Assembly (NCBI GenBank): GCA_030141605.1
Contig: JAQGDQ010000521.1
Location: 91,870-155,869, forward strand
Length of the DNA: 64,000 nucleotides
Reading direction: 5' to 3'
Source of the DNA: Tubiluchus corallicola
Taxonomy: Eukaryota > Priapulida > Priapulimorpha > Priapulimorphida > Tubiluchidae
In this document: in pieces, positions 13,901-23,900 of the stretch
Numbering within the stretch: position 1 is the stretch's first letter
Layout: every line of letters begins with the position of its first letter
The notes under the pieces: model-generated
Database searches by the model: none
Told to the model about the DNA's origin: nothing
The model's input: only the letters and a program-made list of their open reading frames with translations
Translations under genes and position numbers: made by a program

Positions 13901-16900
13901 TGCAGAACTTTCAACTCATCACTACATCAAACTGTACTTTCAATATTGCAAGATCATTAGACGTTATTGTCTCACTTGCAGTCTGCAGTAGATCTAGCTG
14001 CCGTAGCATAATTTACAGGTGAAATTTTTGTCTCTTTAGGTTGTATATTTTACTGCTACTTTTCCATATGTAGTACTCATCATATTCTGTGGACGAGCTT
14101 TGACGCTGAAAGGAGCTGGCATTGGTCTTAAGCATATGTTTACCCCAAATGTAAGTCTAGGTGTAATGTACTATGCTGTAGTTTAATGCTATATAAATAT
14201 TAATGTGATTTAACACAAAGATTTTTGTGTTCTGAAATACTAACGAGAGTATGTGTATTAACAGAAGCAAAACCTATGTAAAGAAGAAAAGACTTATAAC
14301 TTATGCATCTAAAGCATCTTCATCAGAATAAATGAAAAATTAAGATGTTACTTAACAGAAGTGGCAAGATAAATTCATTATCACTATTTCTAAAAATGTT
14401 TAGCTTGTGCTTTATCTGAAGTGAGTATGTCATCAGTTCGTAAAAGAGAGTGCAAGTTTTGAATTATTTTCTATTGTATTTGTATTATACTGAATTTTTG
14501 GTACCTAAATGGTGCAGTATCCACAAGGTAGCCCAAAATGCAGTTATCTATGCAAGAAGGTTTTGTAAAAATGACGTAGTTTGTGTTAGTTGACCTAGTT
14601 TGTCTTTCTTGTCAATGTATGATATCGCAAACTTTATGCACATCTTACATATGAACGTTATGTTGCCTTTTACGTTTACAACGAATCATCCTTGAATTAT
14701 TAGGAGTCTTAGTTTGTGCCTGTATCACATAAAGACAACTGCATTTTTAGTGTTTAATGCACATTTTATGCACATTAAACTAAGTTTCAAGGTGTTTTTC
14801 TTTGCAGATCGATCAACTTCGTGACCCTACAGTGTGGCTTGATGCAGCTACGCAGATTTTCTACTCTCTAGGCCTTGCGTTTGGTTCTCTAATTGCCTTT
14901 GCTAGTTATAACCCGCCTACGAGTAACTGTCGTCGTGATGCAGTTGCCGTATCACTTATCAACTGTAGCACTTCAATCTTTGCCAGCATCGTCGTGTTTG
15001 CCGTGCTTGGTTTCAAAGCTGTCAACATGCATGAAAGCTGCATTGAGGAGTAAGTGGCTTGCTATGTTTATGTTTAGTTAGTTAAAACGTTTTTAACTTT
15101 TTGGTCATCTTTTTTGTTAACTCAAGGTTCAGCATCCGCTCGAGTGTTTGACCTGTTGTTGAGATTTGCCATATAATCATAAATTTAATTGATATTTTGA
15201 GTAAAAATAATTAGCCAAAATCATCTCTCGCTCCTGTGTTTTTTATTTAAATAACTAGTGGTTTCTGTCATCATCAGGTGGCTATTAGGACTTGCTGTGA
15301 CAGCTGTCATTAGTATCAGTCAGTTGACCTCTGGCGAAGACTCTGTCGTTAGTACGTCTGACCATAGAAATTATTAATTAAGTATTTCTTTGTTTAATTC
15401 CAGTCTGTATGATCCACAAGCCTAATTTTTCCTACATACAATTTTCTGTGGAGATACCTGAGTGGTTGAAGCCTAAAATGACTCTATACCAAACAATGTC
15501 TGAAGTAGTAACATCTCTATCAAGAAATTTCTTTTTGGAGATTTGCTAAACATTCTGCTTGTTAATCCTATGAATGGGTCATACCTTCAGTGACCAAGTT
15601 ATGACTTATGACCATAGGTTAAAAACACAGTGCCTGTAGTGCACTCAAACAGTTGTGTTGTGCTAATTTAGAGCTGCTTGTTTAACTATTTTTTTGTCAT
15701 CTGACATCTACATGGTTAGCATTGAAACTGCTAAGCTTAAGTCAATAAACACTGAATACAAAGTGGCGGGCAAAACTTTTGATGTGTCGTCACATAATGA
15801 AAATGTAACTAAAACTATGTGTATTGCTTGTTATAATGAAACATAAAATGTGCCTGTTATATTCATAAAAATGACTGTAACTAAATACTGCCATTGGTTG
15901 CTATTAAGTGTGTCAGGTTAAGTTGTTGTCTAATGCATTTTCACGATCTATAACCTTCAAATATTTTGACTTAGTTGACTGAGTTGACTTAGTTTAATAA
16001 ATTTGATTCAAGTTCTTATTTCATCTCTGCTCATTTTTTCCAGTGCACTGTTGGCTATAAATGAGTCTGGTTTAATTCCTGATATAAATGCATCTCTAAT
16101 CAGTACAGAACAAGAGTTGGAGGAGTTGCTATCTCATCACAATGAAACCATTTATCATCTTGGTATACGTCCGTGTCGAATAGAAGATGAACTTAATCAG
16201 GTAACGCAATTTATACTGACACTTTTAACTTCAAGAACGAAGGCATCTGATTTATAACTTAGAGTAACAGTAAATAGTCGATTACTTTTATCTCATTGGT
16301 AAATACACACAATTCCAAAGTGTGCTTCGAAAGATGCACGACGACAATCCGCTAAAAAGACTTTTCTCCGATCATTAGGGAAATTGAGACAGCAATAGGA
16401 TAAACGTTAAATAAAATTCTAAGTGCATATCTATGTAAAAAAACTAGTCACAAAATGTTAAATCTAATCATAAATATTAGAAAGTAACGAAATATGAATT
16501 GTTGCATAAAGTAATAGCCTTGTCACTTATGATATCCACGAAAATGTTGAAGAATGATATTTATATGCAACTGATGCTGATGATGATTTTGCTTGTCTTT
16601 TTCACAGCAATTGTTTATTACTGATAAGTATTATAATTATGATGTAAACACTTTACGTCTTTGGAATTATAAGTGGTTCATCTGTCAGTTTTTATATTTT
16701 TATAGTGGGCGAGAACTTGATGTGACTTTTTTCTTGTCTGTTTTCTTCAAAAGTTCTAGATGTTTTTTTTTTTACTTTGAATCATGCAATAGGATCATGC
16801 TTAAAATAAAAGTGGCATCAGAACTTCGAAAAATTCTGCAAAGTATGTGAATTTGCTAAGGGTTTCATTTTTAACAACAACAGAGTTATTCTTAATTTTA

Positions 16901-19900
16901 ACTTATGGCATGGAGATGCCTGAAACATTTTTTGCACACATTTGTATTTTTAGGCGGCAGAGGGTACTGGACTGGCATTTATTGTGTTCACACAAGCAAT
17001 TGTGGAGTTACCTGGTGCCCCTCTGTGGAGCGTTCTGTTCTTTCTCATGTTGCTGACTCTTGGTCTTGGTTCCATGTTTGGTACGGAGGAGGGGGTCATC
17101 ACATCTATATTTGACATGAACTTGTTTACTTGGATGCGAAAAGAAATACTCTCAGGTAAATTTCGCAGTGTAGCTTTTATCATTTAACAAATCTATGTCT
17201 TGTGCTGTTGATCCTTCTGCACATTAATAAGATATCGTCATTGATCAACGATCACTGCACAATGATTTATGTGTGGACTGGTTTACATAGTTCATTATTT
17301 AATTTTGATAATTCACTCTGCAAAAATAATTTTTAGTTTTTTATTTGATTGGGCAGATAGGCAGATAAGTCGAATTCTGTTGTAATGTATTAGGGATGTA
17401 ACATTGTGAACAAAATTATACAGTTATTATGTGATGCAGGGGCTAGTCAGTAACTAGTTATTACGTGATGCGCTGGTTATTCAGTGTCCAGACCAATCAG
17501 TTCTCATCGCTACTTGCTTCATGCAGTGAAAGCTTGCAGTTTTTTACTTCTTTTGCTGTTAACAACTCTTGCCCTAGTTTTATTGCTTCTGTCTGCATCC
17601 TAAAGGCACATGGTTTTTTACAACGTCCTTGAACCGAACTAAGACAAGCTTTCTACATCAGCTAGTAGTGTCTGAACTGAGATGAATATTATGTATCGGG
17701 CAAGTAAAATATTGCCTGAAGTTGCTGAACTGCGTAGATATTTTAGATTTTGTAAACAAAAATTTGGACAAACATTTTCTGGGTCTCCTTGACCTAAGTT
17801 CAAAAAGATTTTAAAACTAAGCTGTTTGATGGGTACCAATTTATAGATAAGTGTTACTAAGTTTTCAAATTGTGCGGTGCTCAGTAATAAAATATATTCA
17901 AAAATAACAACTATATTGCATCAGACTGGCACCTGTTGTTTGGTTAAATTGAATTAAAATGTCAACTAGCTCCCACTGTGTAAACAAACATATTTTGCTA
18001 ATGTGACATATATTTACAAATTGAAAAGAGTTCTTAACTTCTTGCATACCTTTGATTTTTTTTTGTAATTAAAGGGGTAAACGATGTGTAAGTTGTTTGC
18101 AAGAGTATGCTTCACATTAGCATTACCCATAAAATAATTCACTGAGTTGTAGCAGTGAAATAGCTTTTATAATATTATGATAAATTTTATCTTTCTTGAA
18201 TTTCCTATCCTGCAAAAGACATTTTTTGCATATTTAACATTTCATTTTGTTACAGGGATAGTTTGCGGTGTTTCTTTTTTCATCGGTATGATATTTGTAA
18301 CCGGGTCAGGAGAATATTGGCTGAAACTATTTGACACATTCAGTGGCACAATGTCTCTCATGGCCATAGCGTTCTTTGAGGTTATAGGTGTAATGTACAT
18401 CTATGGGTTCAAAAGGTGAACTTTTTTGCACTTTGTTTAACATGTTTTAAAAATATCTTTCATTGATATATATTACTGGTGCTTTATTATTGTTTTTTAA
18501 AAATAATCTTGCTGATAGTCAAATTACTGTTTTGTTAAAGCACAAGAAAACCCTCCACTTATATAAAGATTAAAAAATTCGCTTCGAAATTTTATACCAC
18601 ATACGTACTACCTTTTTGCATGCATGGCTTGCATCGGCTGTAACACTGTATTAAATATATAAATTTAAACTCCTGTGATGACAGTTAGACGCAACCATTT
18701 TGATGGTAGGTTGAAACAAGTTTTGATAACATTAAGTAAAGTTTGAAAAAATAATCAGAGCATTCGCAGCATACATGTTGCATACTAAGTAAAATTTTAA
18801 ATTGCTGTATCTTGTCAATAACATTAAAAATACGTTTTTGGCTAGTGAGTGGTGCACCCTGGAGGGTGGGTCAGCAACATTTTACCAATTGACACAAACA
18901 TTTTAAATTGTTATTTTTAGTTACATATGTCTTTCCAGCAAGTAAGCGAAATGCTAAGATTTGCACGGAAAGTTTTTTGGGACATAATTTAACATTGCCT
19001 TTTCTTCCCCTGATTTATGTTTGCGTAGGTGACTTCATGTAATGGCGCTGTCAGAACAGTATTGCGGGGCGATTTAAAATGTAAACAAATAAAAATTCCT
19101 TTCAAAGCGAGTACGATATGTGCATAAAATTGCTGTGAAGTAGTATAATTTTTTAAGTTGATTTTTCTGAAACCTACTTCAGGTATCTCTTTTCTTGTCC
19201 TTTAAATATCATTTTTTTGCAATTTGGATTACAGCACAGTTTGATTAACAAATCTACATTGGCACAAAGCTAGCTGGGTTTGTTAAACAGTCTGATTTAT
19301 CAACTCTAAAGGATCTATAAGTAGGATACTAGTACTTTTCCAATAGGTCTGTAGTATATTGCAAACCTAATTTGTGTCCTTTGGTATAGTGAAACTAATC
19401 ACAAAATAACCAATCTAAGTATTACGATTTGAAACATCTGCAAATTAATTTTGATTAAACTGACTTTAAATCATACTACTTAACGTATTTAATAATTTTT
19501 GGCCCGTTAACAAAGACCTATACATACAAAATGAGAGTGGCCATTGCTATGCTTTCGGTGTCAAATATTAACTGGCCACAAAGTCGCCAACAACACACGC
19601 ATGTTTATCAATTTGCCACTGTTATTTTAAATCTAAAATTGGCAAACTGTGCCCAAGTGGATTTATAAAGCAAAAGGTGGATTAAATAAGTGGCAATTTT
19701 TGCAGTCTTTCTAGTGCAGATTGAACATAATAAGCTCCCAGTTTAATAGTGTCATTCCTTTTTCAGATTCTCTGATGACCTAGAGGATATGGTAGGACAA
19801 AGACCGGGCATCTACTGGCAGGCAACATGGCGATTTATTGGCCCTTTACTGATGCTCATTGTCTTCATTTCAAGTGTGGCTGTTCGCTTGTCAAACCCTA

Positions 19901-20972
19901 TCACGTATAAAGCTTATAACAAGGAATTGGTGAGTTTACCAACTTTGTACTTTTACACGACAAATATATGCACATGACTTTGTGACACGTTTCAGTCCTG
20001 TCTTCTCAAATAATTTACTGGCAGTTAGTCATGATGTTTTTCAAGGTATACTTTCAAGCTGATTTGCCATTTGTCCCTTGGACTGCTATTCCAAGTACTT
20101 CCCACTTGTCATTCTTTGTTGTACTGTAAATGCTACTGAATTAATTTTTAATGAGGTCCATATAAGTTGTGGAAGTTGCGCCAGCCATATCTCTTGATTC
20201 TTTTCCACTAATCAAAAAGCATCGAGGATTGGATAATCACTGGGCCAGAGTTGTTTTAGACTAGTTCCAGAGCTTCTGAGTTTTTAAGAAGGCACAAGTG
20301 GACCAATGGTACTAACATATATATTGCTAATAGCATTGTCACTAGCTTTTATTCTACAGTATATTAATTAAACACTGCACGCATATGGTAAAGCAGCAAC
20401 CTAAAAAAAAGTTAATATGCAAATTTTTGTTTGATGATATATAAATATGTTAATGTAAAATTTTTCTGTCTTCAAAATTGTTTTGTAAAATTTTTCTGTT
20501 TTCAAAATTGTTTTATTTGCAAATAATAATTTCATTGATATGCCAATTTATGATGTTGAAGAAGAATACGGATATTCTTGGATAGCTTCTAAAATGCATA
20601 TTGTGGCATTTTGTACTGGCACTCATTGTTGAAGTATGTATGTCTAACTTACAAGTATGTACAAGTGTCAATAACTGTTCATTTTTATAGGGTATCACTG
20701 AAGAGGAACAATACCCATGGTGGGCTACTGCCATCTGCATTGTGATAGTCCTTGCAGGCATGATGCCCATCCCAACAGTTGCCATACTTCGCTTTTTCAA
20801 TATCATGAAAGTGGAAACGGATATTCCGATGAGTGTGAAGAAGCTGAACACGACGCCTTCAACAACGGCCATGATTGGGAGAAATGCTATTAATCATGAT
20901 AACGGTGATGACAATGCTTCGCTCGACTCCGGCCACAATTCTGAGGTAGATTTATCCCAGGTTGCATGGTAG
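4640..20972 (+). CDS. SLC6 family Na+-coupled neutral amino-acid transporter, SLC6A15/A17/A18-like
   Basis: This is a complete nine-exon gene of 2046 coding bases (681 residues): 4640-4904, 5532-5995, 14040-14150, 14808-15049, 16044-16200, 16954-17155, 18256-18415, 19767-19929 and 20691-20972. All junctions are GT-AG and phases close. SLC6 proteins are 12-helix plasma-membrane symporters. The TM1 signature [18 protein letters not shown] is at residues 74-91. EL2 has a Cys pair (SECP...HEC) around an N-G-T glycosylation site. TM6 reads [18 protein letters not shown], and the segment ending in GFKA resembles human SLC6A15. The GSIGVWN, SATTYYWYR-like and GLGSM segments also point to the SLC6A15-18 (orphan/B0AT) subgroup. 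A TAA lies in frame just upstream of the ATG. Substrate is inferred only from the subgroup: branched or neutral amino acids. Confidence 0.93.
4905..5531 (+). other. SLC6 intron 1
   Basis: 627-bp AT-rich intron. Nothing else recognised. Confidence 0.85.
5532..5995 (+). CDS. SLC6 exon 2: TM1 end through TM4 region, large extracellular loop 2
   Basis: It continues [10 protein letters not shown] after acceptor CTTTTAG. It encodes TM2 and TM3, the glycosylated EL2 and the TM4 start, ending KSSGK before donor GTAAGT. Confidence 0.93.
6088..6240 (+). repeat. Pyrimidine (CT/CCCT)n microsatellite
   Basis: An almost pure C/T tract: (CT)n, then CCCTCTCC blocks and (CCCT)n-like runs. It lies about 90 bases after the SLC6 exon 2 donor. 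The Arg/Glu-rich frame on the other strand is just this tract translated. Confidence 0.95.
6475..6960. repeat. Diverged tandem repeat, about 127-147 bp unit, roughly 3.5 copies
   Basis: Units begin at about 6475, 6622, 6748 and 6890 with variants of GACATCCTAGCTAATCATC. Each continues with CCAAATTTCAACTC..TTGGAT, and the first three then have a TTAATTAA-rich stretch. The fourth is cut off after GGAGTTATTTCGACTCC. Confidence 0.75.
8401..10033. repeat. Large imperfect palindrome flanked by inverted 16-bp repeat arrays
   Basis: The left arm (8401-8496) has six 16-bp units of the form GGTACNAGGAAAATNT at 8401, 8417, 8433, 8449, 8465 and 8481. The right arm (about 9784-10033) carries the reverse complement, with GTACC at 9785, 9801, 9840, 9870, 9885, 9901 and 9917 and GTACG at 9949, again mostly 16 apart. 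The interior (about 8990-9690) is trinucleotide-rich and also switches strand near 9165, from TCATCATT-type to AACAACAATGAC-type. The whole can fold back on itself. Confidence 0.75.
8990..9690. repeat. Trinucleotide-rich low-complexity block
   Basis: Imperfect (TCA/TTG)n to about 9165, then (CAA/CAG/ATG)n. The His/Cys-rich and Asn-rich open frames here are products of the repeat and not credible proteins. Confidence 0.9.
14040..14150 (+). CDS. SLC6 exon 3: TM5
   Basis: 37 whole codons, [13 protein letters not shown] through HMFTPN, between acceptor TCTCTTTAG and donor GTAAGT. It fills exactly the gap between exons 2 and 4 relative to human SLC6A15. Confidence 0.92.
14808..15049 (+). CDS. SLC6 exon 4: TM6-TM7
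   Basis: It starts [16 protein letters not shown] and covers the unwound TM6 (ALGLAFG region) and TM7. It ends in phase 2 before donor GTAAGT, after HESCIE. Confidence 0.93.
16044..16200 (+). CDS. SLC6 exon 5: extracellular loop 4
   Basis: 52 codons plus the base that completes the Asp codon of exon 4. It has two potential N-glycosylation sites (NAS, NET) and ends RIEDELNQ before GTAACG. The lower hydrophobicity fits EL4 between TM7 and TM8. Confidence 0.9.
16954..17155 (+). CDS. SLC6 exon 6: TM8 to TM9 start
   Basis: It reads [15 protein letters not shown], then the TM8 motif [14 protein letters not shown] (TM8 contributes to the second sodium site in SLC6 structures). It ends in phase 1. 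Confidence 0.93.
18256..18415 (+). CDS. SLC6 exon 7: TM9-TM10
   Basis: It encodes [22 protein letters not shown] and the helix ending [11 protein letters not shown]. Acceptor TTACAG, donor GTGAAC, phase 2 at its end. Confidence 0.92.
18535..19205 (+). mobile_element. Non-autonomous dispersed repeat, family A, copy 1 (671 bp)
   Basis: Its ends are imperfect inverted repeats: TTAAAGCACAAGAAAA on the left and TTTTCTTGTCCTTTAA on the right. Its terminal 150 bp and last 215 bp match the copy at 44775-45134 closely. About 310 bp in the middle (roughly 18680-18990) are absent from that copy. It has no coding capacity. The outer TTAA on both sides could be the target duplication. Confidence 0.75.
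19767..19929 (+). CDS. SLC6 exon 8: TM11
   Basis: It completes the Arg codon of [10 protein letters not shown] and encodes TM11 ([19 protein letters not shown]). It ends KEL before GTGAGT, phase 0. Confidence 0.92.
20455..20514 (+). repeat. 30-bp tandem duplication
   Basis: Two units starting GTAAAATTTTTCTGT at 20455 and 20485, differing at one base (C/T), in SLC6 intron 8. Confidence 0.9.
20691..20972 (+). CDS. SLC6 exon 9: TM12 and cytoplasmic C-terminus
   Basis: It opens [15 protein letters not shown] and encodes TM12 ([19 protein letters not shown]), then a 45-residue polar tail ending in SQVAW and TAG at 20970-20972. Confidence 0.92.
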   Translation, partial: GITEEEQYPWWATAICIVIVLAGMMPIPTVAILRFFNIMKVETDIPMSVKKLNTTPSTTAMIGRNAINHDNGDDNASLDSGHNSEVDLSQVAW

Positions 20973-23900
20973 TCAGTCGAGATATTATGCATGGTATTTG
21001 GCAGTTGTGCCTGCTTGAAGTAACACCATGTATTGACGGACCTGTTGAAAGAAGAGCTTAAGCTACTAGCATAGTTGTTAATCAGATGACAAACATTTGG
21101 TAGAAATGAGTTTTTTGAAAGTTGTGCTTGGTTATCAAAGCTAAGTAATTCCAAACTTAGTCATGCATTAGTCATTGGTGGAAAAACTGCATCTGAGCAG
21201 TTTCACCTGCCGTACTGCTTCCGGGTATTTGGAAACTGTATGTGATAAACACAATTCTAGCGGTTTTTTGTATTATCTTGGAGAATTATATTTGGTAGGC
21301 CCTAATGAGCCAAATCCCGGTCATGCTACATATATTCGACATTAGTAGTATGATTTGGTCGTTAAGCAGAAATGCATATAAAAATCAAACTTAGTTGATG
21401 ACCTCCTGGGTTTTTATATCATTGCATGTTTCTTTTCTATTTCTTCAGGAATGCAAAGAAACTAATATGATTGTTAATTTCTCTTTTATACATCACTAAT
21501 GGTTTGATTGGTAGTGTATAAATCTAATGCGTTGATTAAAGTTTTTAGTTTTTGAAGTCTATTAAAAGCATTAACAGTGTTTTCTTTTGCAAATTTGCCA
21601 ATAACAGTTTGTGTTGCACATCAAATTTGTCTGCTTTCAGTTGATTGTGTAAAGCTAATGAGTCATTACTGGAGCTGGATTACTTTACATGTAAGATGCA
21701 TGTTTCAGCATTTTTGTGTTTCCTAAAATTGTGTTGATGCACTTTGATGTTCTTTGAGGGCAAATTTGAATAGACATGAAGTTTTCAGGGGACAAAAACT
21801 TAAATATTTATTATACATATCAGTATTTTCCCTAAGGGTATTTGCTAGTGAAAAAAAGTTTGGCAACGACCTACATACTACATTTATAGTCAACTGATCC
21901 ACAGTGCAGTTGGTGTGCTGTCCTCCCTTCATTGTCGAATTATGCTTGTCCAGCACGTTGGTCTGTTTTCTTGCTTTCCAGACATATCTGATTGATTTAC
22001 CTGGTTATTTATGATTTTCATTGTGTAATGAGTGTTTTACTTAATCATATTGTCCATATGTGGAACCTTTTATTTTTTTATTTAAAATGTGGAGAATAAC
22101 AATGCATTGCTAGAAGAATTTATGTTAGGATGATTGCAAAACAGTGCAAACTTGTTGATACTTAGTTTGATGTGGTAAGCCTCATTTGTGCGTGTACATT
22201 GCATGAATTGGTTATAGCATGCTTTTTTGCATCTGCATTCATATTGTAATTTGATACACTTGAACAGCATGCCATTGTGGCCACCACCATTAATTCCTTT
22301 TTTACACATAGTCTGAGTTATTATTCTCTGTTTGGCGAATCATTTTTTTTTTTTGCAATTAACTGTATGCAGTTATAGTACTAAGTTAAATATGGCATAG
22401 TATGTGGATTAATGCAGTAATTTAAAGGTGCTCTTATAAATTTCGACGCTTGATTCTTATGCCAGTAGTAGTAAAATACCAATTAAGTTTTCTTGAAAAA
22501 ATTTGTCTGACTTTCAAACAAGGCGGTACTGTTCCATGTTCCAAGTTTGTTTAATTAAAATTGAACGAGTGAATTAACTACGTTTTGTTATTAATTTTGC
22601 AGCCATTGTAGGTCAAAGAGTTCACATTATCTGGTCATGGATAAAGATTGGTGTAGTTAGGCTGGTTATGCTGTCACCATGTGCCGGATTTGCAGGAACA
22701 AATCCTAAACCAGTTGTTAGAAGTTTAGGGCAATTAACAATTACGTAATATTAGTAAAATAATCCCATTTTTTACATAAAATATGAAAAAGACCGTAACA
22801 TTTGTGACTCCTCGTGTTGAACATAGTGATAATGGGCATTGCCAGTAATATGCACAATTTTAGTGGATACTAAATATACTGGAACTTAGGTAGTATAAAT
22901 TTGTTGAATGCTACCTTAACTGACCACCAAACAGGCAAACCTGCTCTCGAGTTCAAGGGGTCAATTTAAAATAAAAGAGCTTTACAGTACTACATTATCG
23001 TCGCAGCAAATGAATTTTTGAGTTTTCTATTTTGCTATAATGTTTACGATTGTAAATGAATCAGCAAAGGCATGTTGTCTGTTTCGAGCAAAATATATAC
23101 ATTGAGACTTGCCTTGTGAAAACTGATTTCATTACTAATATTTACGTATTAGAAAAAGTATTACAAAAGGTGTATATGTGACTCTGTGTGCTTGCGGTGG
23201 TATAGGATAGCCTTAAAACTTTTGACATCTTTTATATAATACCTAAGCTTATCATGTTTATTGCAATACTTGAAATTTAAATATGTACAGTAAATTACGT
23301 CTGAAAGCATACTGCATTTAGAGCTGTGTTAATGGACACCGGTTCACCAAATGCTGATTAATTGCAATTAATGCTAAACGCTCATGTAAATAAGGTTCCT
23401 GCTATTGCTTTTTGTTTTTGTTAATTGATTTTTTTCAGATTTTTATTTTTACGTAATCCTGGCAATGGGCATTAGTGTAGTTATTCTGTGTATTATTGTC
23501 AGCTGGCCTATTTTGTCTTCCTCCTTGTGCTGTAGATGTGTTATTCATGTAGCATGCATGTATTGTACATACTACTGAAAGTCCTTTACAGCTTATTCTA
23601 CAAAGGCAACTGTAAATCCCTCTTCAGATGGTTTGAAAGAACACCACATAAGTTTTGAACAAACACTTCCATTTGAACATAATAGAACAAATATACAATG
23701 GGCTGCCATTTCATTCTCTAATTAGTCTGACAACTGTTTTAATCTAGTCAGCCATCTTGAGTGAACCAATGCAATTTGCTGGTGGTACAACAATTATTAT
23801 CTTTTTGAGTATTTACCTCTAAAATTGGTACCAAATTCTTATGCTTGCTAGAAGAGGATTCGAGTCGCAAGTAAATGTCAATAGTTGTCACTTTTTCAGC

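Larger units (their letters stand above)
5996..14039 (+). other. SLC6 intron 2 (8 kb), repeat-rich
   Basis: The largest intron of the gene. It contains a pyrimidine microsatellite (6088-6240), diverged tandem repeats (6475-6960) and a 1.6-kb imperfect palindrome (8401-10033). The rest is AT-rich sequence without recognisable coding segments. Reading frames in 7430-7890 and 12390-12683 have no family resemblance. Confidence 0.8.
14151..20690 (+). other. SLC6 introns 3-8
   Basis: Introns 14151-14807, 15050-16043, 16201-16953, 17156-18255, 18416-19766 and 19930-20690, broken by the exons listed separately. Intron 7 holds the dispersed repeat at 18535-19205 and intron 8 a short tandem repeat at 20455-20514. 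The remainder is T-rich on the sense strand with nothing recognised. Confidence 0.8.

Noticed and set aside
15290-15365. Possible extra SLC6 exon after TCATCATCAG at about 15287
   Set aside because: Exon 4 (phase 2) joins exon 5 at 16044 in frame and matches the family with no gap; the candidate adds no recognisable residues.
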